Of a DNA stretch of 64,000 nt, positions 13,801 to 25,300 are shown piece by piece. A program made the translations under genes and the position numbers. Every line of letters starts with the position of its first letter. The first letter of the stretch is position 1. The stretch comes from Gnomoniopsis sp. IMI 355080 (taxonomy: Eukaryota; Ascomycota; Sordariomycetes; Diaporthales; Gnomoniaceae), in NCBI GenBank assembly GCA_027946555.1, contig JAPEVC010000002.1:124001-188000 (forward strand). The letters are read 5' to 3'. The notes beneath the pieces are model-generated. The model did not search any database and had not been told where the DNA came from. It saw nothing but the letters and a program-made list of their open reading frames with translations.

Positions 13801-16521
13801 TCTCAACGATAACCTTAAGGGGATGGTTGACCTCGACAAGGTTGTTGTTGTCACTGGCTTCGCCGAGGTTGGTCCGTGGGGTAACTCCCGCACTCGTTGG
13901 GAGATGGAGGCCTACGGCCAATTCTCTCTCGAGGGCTGCGTGGAGATGGCCTGGATCATGGGTCACATCAAGAACCACAATGGCCCCATCAAGGGCAAGC
14001 CATACTCTGGTTGGGTTGATGGCAAGACTGGCGAGCCTGTTGATGACAAGGATATCAAGGCCAAGTACGAGAAGCAGATCCTCGACCACTCTGGTATCAG
14101 ACTCATTGAGCCTGAGCTTTTCGGCGGATACGACCCCAACAAGAAGCAGCTGCTTCAAGAGGTAGTCATTGAGGAGGATCTTGATCCCTTCGAGACTTCC
14201 AAGGAAACTGCTGAAGAGTTCAAGCGTGAACACGGTGAGAAGGTTGAGATCTTCGAGATTCCTGAGAGTGGCCAATACACCGTCCGCATGAAGAAGGGCG
14301 CCGGTCTCTGGATCCCTAAGGCTCTGCGTTTCGATCGTCTTGTGGCGGGTCAGATTCCCACGGGCTGGGATGCCAAGCGATATGGTGTACCAGACGACAT
14401 CATCTCTCAGGTCGACCCTGTCGCTCTGTTTGTGCTTGTTTCGACTGCGGAGGCTTTGATCTCTGCCGGTATCACTGACCCGTACGAGTTCTACAAGTAC
14501 GTTCACGTTTCCGAGGTTGGCAACTGCGTTGGCTCTGGTATGGGAGGAGCTGCAGCTCTCCGAGGTATGCACCGGGACCGGTTCCTCGACAAACCTCTTC
14601 AGAACGATATTCTTCAAGAGTCTTTCATAAACACCATGGCCGCATGGGTCAACATGCTTCTGATCTCCTCTTCTGGTCCTATCAAGACGCCCGTCGGCGC
14701 TTGCGCTACAGCGGTTGAGTCAGTAGATATCGGCTACGAGACCATCATGGAGGGCAAGGCCCGGGTCTGCTTCGTAGGTGGCTTTGATGACTTCGGTGAG
14801 GAGGGCTCGTATGAGTTCGCCAACATGAAGGCCACGAGCAATGCTGTTGATGAGTTTGCTCATGGTCGCACACCTAAGGAGATGTCTCGGCCTACGACTA
14901 CAACGAGGAACGGATTCATGGAATCTCAAGGCTGCGGTGTTCAGGTCATCATGACTGCCAAACTCGCACTGGACATGGGCGTTCCCATCCACGGTATCCT
15001 AGCCTTGACCACCACCGCTTCTGACAAGATTGGTCGCTCGGTACCTGCGCCCGGTCAGGGTGTGTTGACCACTGCTCGCGAGAATGCTGGCAAGTACCCG
15101 TCCCCATTGCTTGACATCAAGTATAGGAGGCGTCAAATCGAGCTTCGCAAGAAGCAGATCAAGCAGTGGACTGCCTCCGAACTTGAGTACCTTGCGGAGG
15201 AGGTGGAGGCTATGAAATCTCAGGGCAACGAATTTGACGAGAAATCATACACTACCGATCGTGCTCAGCACATTGAGAAGGAGGCGGAGAGACAGGAGAA
15301 GGAGGTGCTCCGCAGCTTTGGCAACAACTTCTGGAAGCAAGACACCGCCATCGCTCCTCTGCGTGGAGCCCTGGCCACCTGGGGTCTTACCATTGATGAT
15401 CTCGATGTTGCTTCTTTCCATGGTACCTCCACTAAGGCTAACGACAAGAATGAGTCATCTGTCATTTGCCAGCAGCTCGAGCACCTGGGTCGCAGCAAGG
15501 GCAACGCAGTCCTTGGTATCTTCCAAAAGTACCTCACCGGTCACCCCAAGGGTGCCGCTGGTGCCTGGATGCTGAACGGCTGTCTGCAAGTCCTCAACAC
15601 CGGCTTGGTTCCTGGCAACCGCAACGCAGACAATGTTGATGAGGTCATGGAGAAGTTTGACTACATCGTCTACCCCAGCCGCAGCATCCAGACCGATGGT
15701 ATTAAGGCATTCTCCGTCACGTCCTTCGGTTTCGGCCAAAAGGGCGCTCAAGCTATTGGTGTCCACCCCAAATACCTCTTCGCCACCCTCGACGAAGCTA
15801 CCTACAGGTCTTATGCCACCAGACTGGAGGCTCGCCAGAAGAAGGCCTACCGCTTTTTCCACAACGGCATGATCAACAACAGCCTCTTCGTCGCGAAGAC
15901 TCACGCGCCTTATAGCGACGAGCAGCTCAGCTCCGTGCTGCTGAACCCTGACGCTCGTGTTACCGAGAACAAGAAGTCGGCGGAGCTCACTTACCCTTCC
16001 AACTTCATGAATCTGTCAAAGAAGACCGTATCAGCCAAGTCGAAGAGCACCTATGAGGCCGTTCAACAGCTCGCGTCGCAACTGCAGACTAAGAACTCTA
16101 CCGTCGGTGTCGACATAGAGGATATCGCCAGCATCAACATTGAAAATGAGATTTTTATCGAGCGCAACTTCACGGCAAAGGAGATTGCATACTGCAAGCA
16201 GAGCCCGTCGCCGCAAAGCTCCTTCGCAGGCAAGTGGAGCGCGAAGGAGGCTGTCTTCAAGAGTCTCAACGTGCCCAGCAGAGGTGGCGGTGCCTCTTTG
16301 ATCGATATTGAGATCTTGAACAACGAGAATGGCGCTCCTACCGTTCACGTAAGTCAACTTTTCGTCAACTTCCCCAAAATGCCGCGCACCGATACTAACT
16401 ATTGTACTAGCTCCATGGCAACGCTGCTGATGCTGCTAAGAAGGTTGGCGTCTCAGAAGTCAGCGTCTCGATCTCCCACGCTGACAACCAGAGCATTGCC
16501 ATTGCTCTGGCCAAGTTCTAA
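10828..16521 (+). CDS. fas2: Fatty acid synthase subunit alpha
   Basis: Three exons, 10828..11347, 11415..16348 and 16411..16521, with introns of 67 and 62 bp (both GTAAG donors), give 1854 aa, normal for the family. Order: N-terminal segment, Ala/Pro-rich linker (about residues 105-140), acyl carrier domain with the phosphopantetheine Ser176 in GGKSTLQ, ketoreductase (TGAGAGSIG near 646), ketosynthase (active Cys near 1270 in GACATA; His residues in ASFHGTSTKAND near 1507 and KYLTGHPKG near 1549), and C-terminal phosphopantetheinyl transferase (GVDIEDI near 1738; FAGKWSAKEAVFKSL). It forms the central wheel of the alpha6-beta6 complex and activates its own carrier domain. The first intron lies one codon before the serine codon. 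Exon 3 supplies the conserved ending SIAIALAKF. Confidence 0.97.
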
Positions 16522-17114
16522 AAGACTAGGATTTGGAATTGAAAATACAACGGGGGTTGCTTGTATTTTACCTTGGTCACAACACGGTTTCAACTTTCCT
16601 CTGGTGTTTTGAGGGGCGTTTCTAAAATCTAAATTCATCATTGATTATCATGGGGCTTGTACTTCTTCCCTTGCTATGAAATATAAAATGTCGCATGAGA
16701 TACATGAGAGAAGGCATGAGACGCGGGGGCTAGAGGTCTTCGCTGGCTACCATAGACAGGAAGCAAGAGCAATGAAGGATACAGCAGATGGGTGCAGTCG
16801 AAAGGACTCAATAATAACTTCTATAAGTACTAGGTATACAGTTACGCGTTCCATTGATGACTTTCAGCATTAAAACCTAATAGGGCAGGCCTGATTATCA
16901 TCAGTGAAAGGGCTGTCAGACAACTGAAAAGCTTGGAACCATACCCATTTCAGCAATTGGTAGGTAAGCGTAGACACGCACTTGCAGAGAAGTTTTTTTG
17001 ACTTCAGTATGTAACTATGTACAATGAAATGAATGTAGCTCAGGAAGTGAGACAGCCACGCAGTTGAGTTCCACTTCTCAAGCTGGGCACCGTTTTGCAA
17101 GGTGTCAATATTGC
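16522..17114. other. Convergent gap between fas2 and the galactanase gene
   Basis: No gene seen. The stretch lies tail-to-tail between two genes and should contain both 3' untranslated regions. Its open frames are short and have no recognisable features. Confidence 0.6.
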
Positions 17115-18455
17115 TTAAATGCTTTCAAACACTGCCAGACTGGAATATGCCACGCCCGAGGAGCTGAACATGAGGTTTGAAGAGCATGATGAGCCCAGCC
17201 CAGCGTTATTGATCCAAGCGGGCTCCCAGTAGAAAAGCCCAGAACCGCCGCTCGTGGCCGCAACGACAGCGGCAACATCCTCAATAAAGGTAGTCTGACC
17301 AGCCGCGGAGAACGGGATACTGGCCAAGTCGCTTGGGAAGGCATACTCGGGATCCGGGCATGAAACGGGCCAATCCGTCTCTGCGACAACAATTTCTTTG
17401 CCCCAAGTACTGGCCATATTGGCGAGCGAGGACTTGAGTGAGGCGAGGGTTGCGGACGAGCTGTAGAAGGGGTAGTACGAGACACCCATCATATCGAAAT
17501 CGGTGGTCAAGAGCGGCCCTTCGGCCAGCACAGTCTCGTAAAAGTACTCCTGCTCTGCCCAGTCCCAGCCATTGTCCAGATGAATCATGATCTTGGGCTG
17601 TGTTGTGAGGTCGCTGTCTTTGATACCCCAGGCGGCCGAGTGCAGCAGATCAGCGATGTTGTAGTAGCTAGACGTGGAGCCGGTAGGCCATAACAGGCCT
17701 GCTCTGATCTCATTGCCGATCGAGATGATCACGGGCTCGAGGTCCGCGGCGGCGAATGCGTTGGATACGGCTAGGGTGTAGTTGTATAGCGTCCATGTCA
17801 GGTCTGAGATGTCGGTCGGCCATCCAGCTGGAATGGTCTGGTCCGAGGGGTCGGCCCAAGTCTTTGTGCCTGTTAGCAACGACCAGAGTAGCAAGTTTAT
17901 TATTTTCCAAGCATAGAGGCTTGAAGTGTATTCGTGGGCCTCAGAAAACCCGGTTCAACCATGAATAGGTTCTAACCTCAGGGCATAAGATTGCCATAAG
18001 CAATCAGAACCCGAAACAATTCCGAGGGATGTTGTGAAATTCAAGCAATGTCAAGCAAGGTGCCCCAAAAAAGACTTACGTCCGACAAGTGTAAGTCGAG
18101 ATAGACTGCGAGGCCAGCATCCCCAGCTCGTTTTGCTATCTCGAGGTTATAATCAAGACCATAGATACCATCAGATGGGTCCACCCAGACTCGTTGCCTA
18201 AAATGGAGTAATTAGAAGTCTTTTCCTGATAAGTCAAAGTCAACTTTTGGCTGGGATGTATACGAACCGGACAGTGTTGACCCCACTCGCCTTCAGGATC
18301 GTTTCCAAAGGCTCTGTGGTACCGCTGGTGGTCTTGTAGGTATAACCGGCGTCCTCTTCGACCACGACTGACGACCAGTCTACGCCCTTATAAGTGAGAG
18401 CGGCATCTAGGCCGCGCGCCAAAGCAAGGCTGGTCAGCACTTGTGAGAAACGCAT
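17115..18455 (-). CDS. Secreted arabinogalactan endo-beta-1,4-galactanase (GH53)
   Basis: Three exons, complement(17115..17861, 18080..18197, 18268..18455), encode 350 aa, the usual GH53 length. The first 18 or so residues form a signal peptide (MRFSQVLTSLALARGLDA). Family motifs: YKGVDWSS near the mature start, RQRVWVDPSDG across the first junction, SDTWADPSDQ across the second, the acid/base glutamate in SIGNEIRAGLLWP (about residue 150), and the nucleophile glutamate in VVAETDWP (about 262). The enzyme cleaves beta-1,4-galactan side chains of pectin outside the cell. The first intron has an unusual GTTCGT donor. The second is long (218 bp) and its in-phase acceptor is AAAG, with a better-looking ACAG eight bases upstream that would break the frame. 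Confidence 0.92.
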
Positions 18456-20991
18456 TGTCTTGTAAGCTAGCAGACAGGCAGAATGCTGAAATAATTAATT
18501 CAAGAATGCGATGAACAAAGTTGATGATTTTCCGTGTCTTGTGTACGCTTCTTATGAAGCATTCCCCGTCCGCTGCTGTCAACATGCCCGCATTGGGACG
18601 TTACGTCTTCTCATTGATGGAAACTCGCATGGTGGAGTAACCTGTCAACAACCACGGGAGTAATAATGCCGTGCAGCCGCAAAGGCGTCTTCGCCCATGG
18701 CATTTTGCCTAATCCAGCAGATTCCCACCACGAGAACCTCCCGCATGACCTCAGACCCTGGGTAAGGAGAAAATCGATAGAAGTTGTTGAACGCGCAGGG
18801 GCCGCGCAATCCTAGCCCATGTGTGTGTGTGTGATTTGCGGATATTGGTGAAATGGCAACCGAATGCAAAATCTAAGTCCACAGCTGAGCACATAGACTT
18901 GTGCAAAATGCTGTAGTGTGCTTTTGAGTAAAAAGTAGCTGGACTCGTAAATGCCTAGGAAACTGCTACGACTGTCTATAGGAACAACACAAGCATTCTT
19001 TATTAATAGAGAAGTCCCATCTTAGCAATTGTCAAGGCTGTGGAAAAATCGCGGCGACAGGAATGCAAAGTGATAAATTTCGTCTAGTTGGGTGTTTACC
19101 AGGTAGGCAAACCACACACACGTTACAGTCTCAACATACACAATTTTAGATATATCGCACTGGTGGGGAGGCATAAGAGTACTACCCCTGGACAGGACTA
19201 ACTATGTTAGTGCATAGTAACAGGGTTTCTTAAGCCTTACGACGGAGAATCACACTTGTTCTTTCCCTTCTACTATCATCAACTCTTTTCCTTGTCATGT
19301 CAGACTAGAGGTTTTTATCTGTCAGCAATTTTACCACTCATCACCCTTGACTTGCCCAGCAACAAGCAATCATAAAGTAATCACAGTACAAGTATACACA
19401 TGTTTGAAATCGATTAGTACCTACCTTGCAAAGGACACACAGAAGCGGTGCACAAGGGAATACAGCCAACAGCATTATCTAGCTACGTTCTTCTGGAATG
19501 TACCACGCGGTTTTGTATATGCACGGAGGATGATACACAGAATTCCATGCGGTCCGCGGTCAATATGGGCGACCTGCAGTCAGGTTTACACACATGGCTC
19601 TCGCAAGGCGTCCAAAGAGAATGACGGGTAGGGCTGGAAAGGTAGAAAAGCCTGCAGGTGGCTTGAGACAAGCACCGCTTCTTTTCGCCGCCAAATGGCT
19701 CACCCAAAGCTTACAGTCCAGCTATCAAAAGAATTCTCGCCTGGCGGTGTTCTGTTGGTCGCACAAGGAGCACAGAGCCTGCCAGCGATGCTGCGACTTG
19801 CATGGTGGCTTAGGGGGAAGGTTTGCCTGGATGCCTATCAGACGTCTTCCATGTGATGCATTGTCTTCCTCTTTTTCGTCTAGTCTCATGGCGTCATGTC
19901 GTATTTCACTTGTTCCGGAACATAAGACACAACGAAAGCAGTCCGTCTATGTGTTCTCCGTTGGCCTGTCCCTCGAGGCGGCCCGCAAGTTGGACTCTCC
20001 AGCGGCTGCAGTGCTGCTGTGTCATAAAGTCTAAGGTTCATGTAAGGAAGCGGGCCTCTCATCGTTCAAGCCGACTCAAAGTCCACAAAGCAACCACACG
20101 AACAGGCGCACAAGGTGACTGCACCAAGCCCGGCCATTTGGATGAGCACGCTCGTGCTACCATGCATCACAGGGATTACGGAATGCCGATACATGTATGA
20201 CTGGCTCGCTGGAGTTCACATAACTGCTGTGTCTCCCATGAATAGTGGCGTCCGAAGTCAGGGCGGTGAGTGCTTGTCAGCCTGCTGCTCGAGTTCGGCA
20301 GGGCTGACTGAGGATGTGACAACCTTGCTCTGGCGTCGCAGTGGGGTCGATCCGAGATCGCCGATACCTTCTATCCAAAGAGCTGTCTGTGAGCTAGTAA
20401 GGTTCAGGATGTAACCGTCCAAAAGAGCGAGCCGAAAGTCAATGGTAAACTGCGAACACGATCGACCGGAGATGATGCCGCAACTCGACCGATCATCGGG
20501 GTCCAAAGTCTAAAAGAAATGACACCAACCCAAAGTTCTAAGATTGATTGAATGGTAGTAGGAGAGAGACTGTGCATTACAAATCAAGTAGTCGTATAGC
20601 CGTTTCACTATGTGAGAATCACTGTGAACAAGTTTCCTGTACATGCAGACTTGTGACACGCGACCTGCGTGTGTGCTGTGAGACACCGAAGAAGCCTATA
20701 GACTTGCCCTCCTTTGCACTGCCTCTCTCTCGGCTGCGAAGCTCTTTGCGCCGCCGTCTCCAAGGTCCCGAGTCCAAACGCCGCAGATGTGTTCTGTGCA
20801 GCCCGATGATGTTTACCTCTACCCATTGTGCTCCATATCCATTGCGCCATGTACGCTTGTCGCTAATTACAGTATGAATAAGGTGAATATATAGAGGAAA
20901 GATAATGAGGAACCTGTGTCGTCGAGAAGGGAGTGTGTCAAAATAACGACTTAGGTTGAGAAAGTCAATCATCCAAGTCGAGACAATCGAC
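18456..20991. other. Intergenic: galactanase upstream region
   Basis: About 2.5 kb between the start of the GH53 gene and the 3' end of the next minus-strand gene. Small open frames occur on both strands, none with a motif, signal peptide or splice structure I trust. The half next to 18456 should hold the GH53 promoter. A short GT run (gtgtgtgtgtgtg) lies near 18820. Confidence 0.5.
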
Positions 20992-22395
20992 CTAACAAGC
21001 CGAAATGGGGCTGGTATAGCGTAGTGGACTATGTTGGTCCGACGAGGTTCTGCGTGGGCTGAAGACGCGATTCATAAAAGCTCGAGGACCATTGGAGCCC
21101 ACGTCATTCAGTGCGGGCAGGCGGTGAATCTTCTTCGTCTGCCAGCGCTCCTTGATACAATCATCAATGAGAGCCATGAGACCAGATGCAACAATGACAC
21201 TGCGAAAGATGTTAGTTATCGAGAACAGTGATGAAGTTGTGAAGTTGTGTGTGGTTGTGGAGACTTACTCGGCAACGTCGGTGGCAGCGTCGAGGACGCT
21301 CTTGTCAGTGATCCACATGTAGCAAGGCGGGACCCAACCCCCAGCTCTCTCATCATCTTCAACCTGAATAGGTGATCGAGTCTCGGGCACGATGTGTGCC
21401 ACTGGGGCTGGCTGTTCATCACGGATAAGATGGAAAGAGACGACACCGTCGAGGTGCTTCTCTACCACGCGTTTCCAAGCATATTTGTGACCCCACCAAG
21501 AGAACTCGTAACGCTTGCTATTCTTGGAACCTTTTCTCTCCACATCCACACGCGCATAGTTGCTGAACTCGAGCTTGATGGCCTTGGTAGCACGGAGCTG
21601 GCTCTGCTTGTTGTGCTCGCCGTTGGAGGCGCGGGAGGAAAAGCTGAGGGCGTCCGCATTCGTGTCGTAGGAGTGGGAAGTGGCTGGGCGCTTGCTGGTC
21701 GAGACTGTGGAGCTACTGGAGCTCTGGCGGCGGGAATGTGGTGGTCTTCCAGCGGCACCGCTGAGCGTTCTCATGGCGCTTGACATGGACCGCTGGAGAG
21801 CTGGGCGGCCCGAGGAGGCGGGCGCAACATATGTTCGCTTGGAGTTGCACACCTCCCGCCCGGATTCGCGGCAGTATCGGCGGAGGGAGAAATCGCGCCT
21901 TGCCAGATCGTACATGCGCAAGTGGAACAGTTGCACTGCCGTTCGTCTCCTCCCTCCAGGAATGATAGTGTCCACTCGTAGGTTCATGTTGCCGTCTGAG
22001 GTGTCGTCATGCCGTATGGACAAGCGGTCCATGCTGGGGAACAGACGGGCAAAGTCCTTTGGCGTTGATGGCCGAACGTTCAACTCGGATAGTTCATGGT
22101 TGTATGACGGTAATGGTGGGATATAGTCGGGGTCCTGGTATCTGACGAGGTCATCCTCCCGTTCCAAGTCGAGGTCGTCCTCTGATTCATCGGTCGAGGC
22201 GTAAGTTTCTACTGAAGATCGTGCGTATACCGAGGTGCTTGGTGACAGATCCTCCTCTCGCTCATACTCTACATAACGAACGTAGGGTTTGAGCTGCTTG
22301 CTTGAAGATGTTGAAGGCGCTCTGCCAATTTCAATTTCCTGGTTGCTGACTTCATAGGTTTCGTACACGCCGGGAGGATTCGAATATAGAGGCAT
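20992..22395 (-). CDS. Unrecognised 444-aa protein with a conserved-looking C-terminal domain
   Basis: Two exons, complement(20992..21199, 21269..22395), with a 69-bp intron (GTAAGT donor, TTCGCAG acceptor); the join restores ..ATDVADVIVASG.. in frame. I do not recognise the family. The first 120 residues are acidic and Ser/Tyr/Glu-rich, with clusters such as TDESEDDLDLEREDD. Residues 190-260 are a Ser/Arg-rich low-complexity linker. From about 270 the sequence looks folded: IKLEFSNYARVDVERKG, RYEFSWWGHKYAWKRVVEK, VVSFHLIRDE, GGWVPPCYMWITD, then LIDDCIKERW. There is no signal peptide or membrane segment. The Trp- and aromatic-rich pattern suggests a beta-sheet domain, but I assign no function. 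The ATG at 22395 is the first in frame. Confidence 0.85.
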
Positions 22396-25300
22396 CGTGA
22401 ATTGTGTGCTGCAGTTCTGAAGGACCAGGGATGCTATGTCATGCCAGAGTCTGGAATGAAGGCAAACCAGGTCATCTAAACAGATGTCTGAAGCCGGTTC
22501 GTGTCCTAGAACAGGACCTTACAGCTTATCTGGGCGGTAGGAGGCAAATATAGGCGCCAGGCTGTGGGGCGAGGAAGGACTGGGAGTCACTAAAAGGCAA
22601 CACCCAAAGTGAGGCTGTGAACAGCGTTTGCTTGGTGGTGTGTAGCCGGCTGATGTGGCTATGCGGACGTGTAAGCTCCTCGACGAGTAGACTCTGTAGA
22701 GATGTCAAGGACGTTTTTATGCAGGGCCACTTTTTCGATAGCGTCGATATGAAGTGAGGCGAATGCTATCCAGAGGTTAGTTGCGAAAGCTTGGGTTGGG
22801 CTTGAAAACTGACCAGGGACAGTACGTGCGAGAGAATAATATATGAAGCACGTTCTGGCCGGGGGGCAGCACGAAGTCATCCTCGTACGGAGGACGTGGA
22901 ACAAGGACCCAAGCTGAGGGCAGAGCCGAGACCGAGGAAACTCTCGAAGCCACTGTAGTAACAGAGTCTTGGTACCCAAGCCTCAAACCAATGACGAGCC
23001 CTTCTTCCTGTCGGTGCCTGTACATCTCCTCGGTACATGTACATGTACATGCACAGGTACGTACTAATGAAACCGACCTGCAAAATCGACGGGATTCACA
23101 GGCATCCGGCGGCACGAGATGTGACAACAGGCGCAGACCTTGTCACTTGGCTCTCGTGCGCAGGCGGCTGCGGGAATTGTGGGCTGTCGCCGCCAGCCTA
23201 GTTCGTCCGGTGCTCTGCATTATCATTTCGTTTCGATGAACAGCAGCGACGCTGTTGTGCACTGCAACCACATACAGAGCATATACGTACGTCCTAGGAC
23301 TATGGATGCCACGGAACAGAACCCCGGTCCTTTTCACATGTCTTGATCGCTTCCACTAGGCCAAGGGCGCTGTATGCTTTCACTCTCCAGACTGGGGTTC
23401 TCCATATTTGCTGAGTGAGACTCTCACCAGCTTTGTCACGTAGGCTTGTCTGCTTTGTCTGCTTGTCTGTCGCAACACACTTTATTGTGGATGCAACCTT
23501 CGCGTGCAAAGTGGGCCACAAGGGTGTACTACGCAGTAGACACTGGAGCGGCAGAGGATCGCCACGCAGTGGGGGTGGAGCGCCCTGCATCGTCTGACAG
23601 GTCGGATCCCGTCTGAAGTCTGGCACAACAGCATTCGTGGACACGGGCGGACAGGCAGACAGGCCTGGCTGCTCTCTGGGGAGAGCAGAAGCATCGCCGG
23701 GCCCCGCCCACTGGATGGCTATCATCTCGTGGCAGGCTGAAAGTGCCTGACGAGGATGTGGCCAGATGTTCCCAAGGAGATCAGCAGCTCCAGGCACGGC
23801 CTCATGGCATTTGTTGAGATTTAGACTTTCCCATACCGGACAATAGGAATGGCCCGGATCACCCACTGATGGTGAAAAGTCAAGTCCAGCTTTCCTTGGC
23901 GCTGGAAAGCATGGTACGGATGGCATGGCGTGGCGTGGAACGATTTATTAGTCCCAGAAAAGAAGCTAATAAGGAATAATGCGGGATTTCCCTAGTTGAC
24001 TATTGTTGTATTAACAGTGAGATGACAGTTCTGGCTAGGGTGCAGTATAGGATGCAGCACACTGCGAGAGAAACAGGCCATTGATTTTGATTTCTTGGAT
24101 GGCACAAGCCGTCAACGGCGTCACGGTCACTCCACTACAGTCTGCTGGTGGTACCACCAGAGATCTACTTTCCAGCGCGTTTTTTTTCCCTCCTCCCCTT
24201 TCTCTATTTTGCTCTTTATTTTATTGTAAATTTTAATAAATAAAAAAAATAAAAATTCAATACCCGCGCTACAGAGAAGCGTCTGTTCAGATGGGCTCCA
24301 AGGAACGAGACAAACCCAACACTTCAGTAGCAGAGTAACAGAAAGGCAAGGGTTGATTGACGTGACGGACTTTTTGGTTGGGAAAGCATACGCGACCCAA
24401 ATTTAGAGGACCGCGGCGCATACTTTCAGGCCTAGAACACCGCTAGAATGTTTGATCACTTGACAATGTAACGGTACAAAATACCTTGAACCTACTGGCA
24501 CCTAACGCAGTAAAACGACAAGGGAACCACACTGAGCTGGGACGTACCCATCTCGCCGAGCGGTCTTGCGCTTCACACCCTCTCAGCCTCTCCTGCTCAC
24601 TAGTACCCAGGCCGCCCAGGCCGAATTCTGCCGTGTCTCCCACACCCCCAATGCCCATCGAGATGCACTGGATGCTCCGATGCTCAGCATGCTTCGGAAA
24701 CTCTTCTGGCAATTTTGCTTTTTCCATGCGCAGAGATGATGCAGTGCAGCGAAACCTTCACGGCCGAAAATCGGACACACAGACCTATACTTCACCGACA
24801 AGACTACGACTATGGGCCTAAGCACCTCGGCACAGTATCGGCATGCGACAATAACGACGACGCCCTGCAACAGAAATGTCTCATGGCCTAACAGTATGTG
24901 CATACCACACAACAGTGACGTCGAATTACTGCAGCGACTCCGCGTACAATGGTGGATAGCGCCTACCTAGCTTCTTTTTCCTCGGAATTACGCCCGTGTG
25001 CAGAGCATTTGTCCATTATGCTGGCCTACGATCCAATCGTGTTGCACCATTTGGCCCGCCAGACCGATGCTCTGATCCTCCCTTCTTACAACGCAACTTG
25101 AAGCTTCTTGCAGCCCGCAGCTGCAACTTGAGCAGCAACTTTGCGCTCCGCTTCCGTCCCGTTGTCGACGTGCTGATCTCATCTAGCCTACTTCTGAGGA
25201 TCACGAGACCCTATTGCAGGCGGCTCACTACTGCCTGCCTGTAGTGCTTTTGCCGCCTGATGGAGTGTTGACAACCTGGTGACGTCTTCATCAAGTCTTG

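Noticed and set aside
13424..14617. 397-codon minus-strand frame opposite fas2
   Set aside because: It is an antisense shadow of the fas2 ketoreductase/ketosynthase region, with no independent motif.
1024..16521. The FAS pair as part of a secondary-metabolite cluster
   Set aside because: No polyketide synthase, transporter, P450 or cluster regulator lies beside it; full-length conserved subunits fit primary metabolism.
23300..23926. 208-codon minus-strand frame starting with ATG
   Set aside because: Irregular composition, no motif, no signal peptide or splice structure, and no homology I can recognise; kept out as probable chance.
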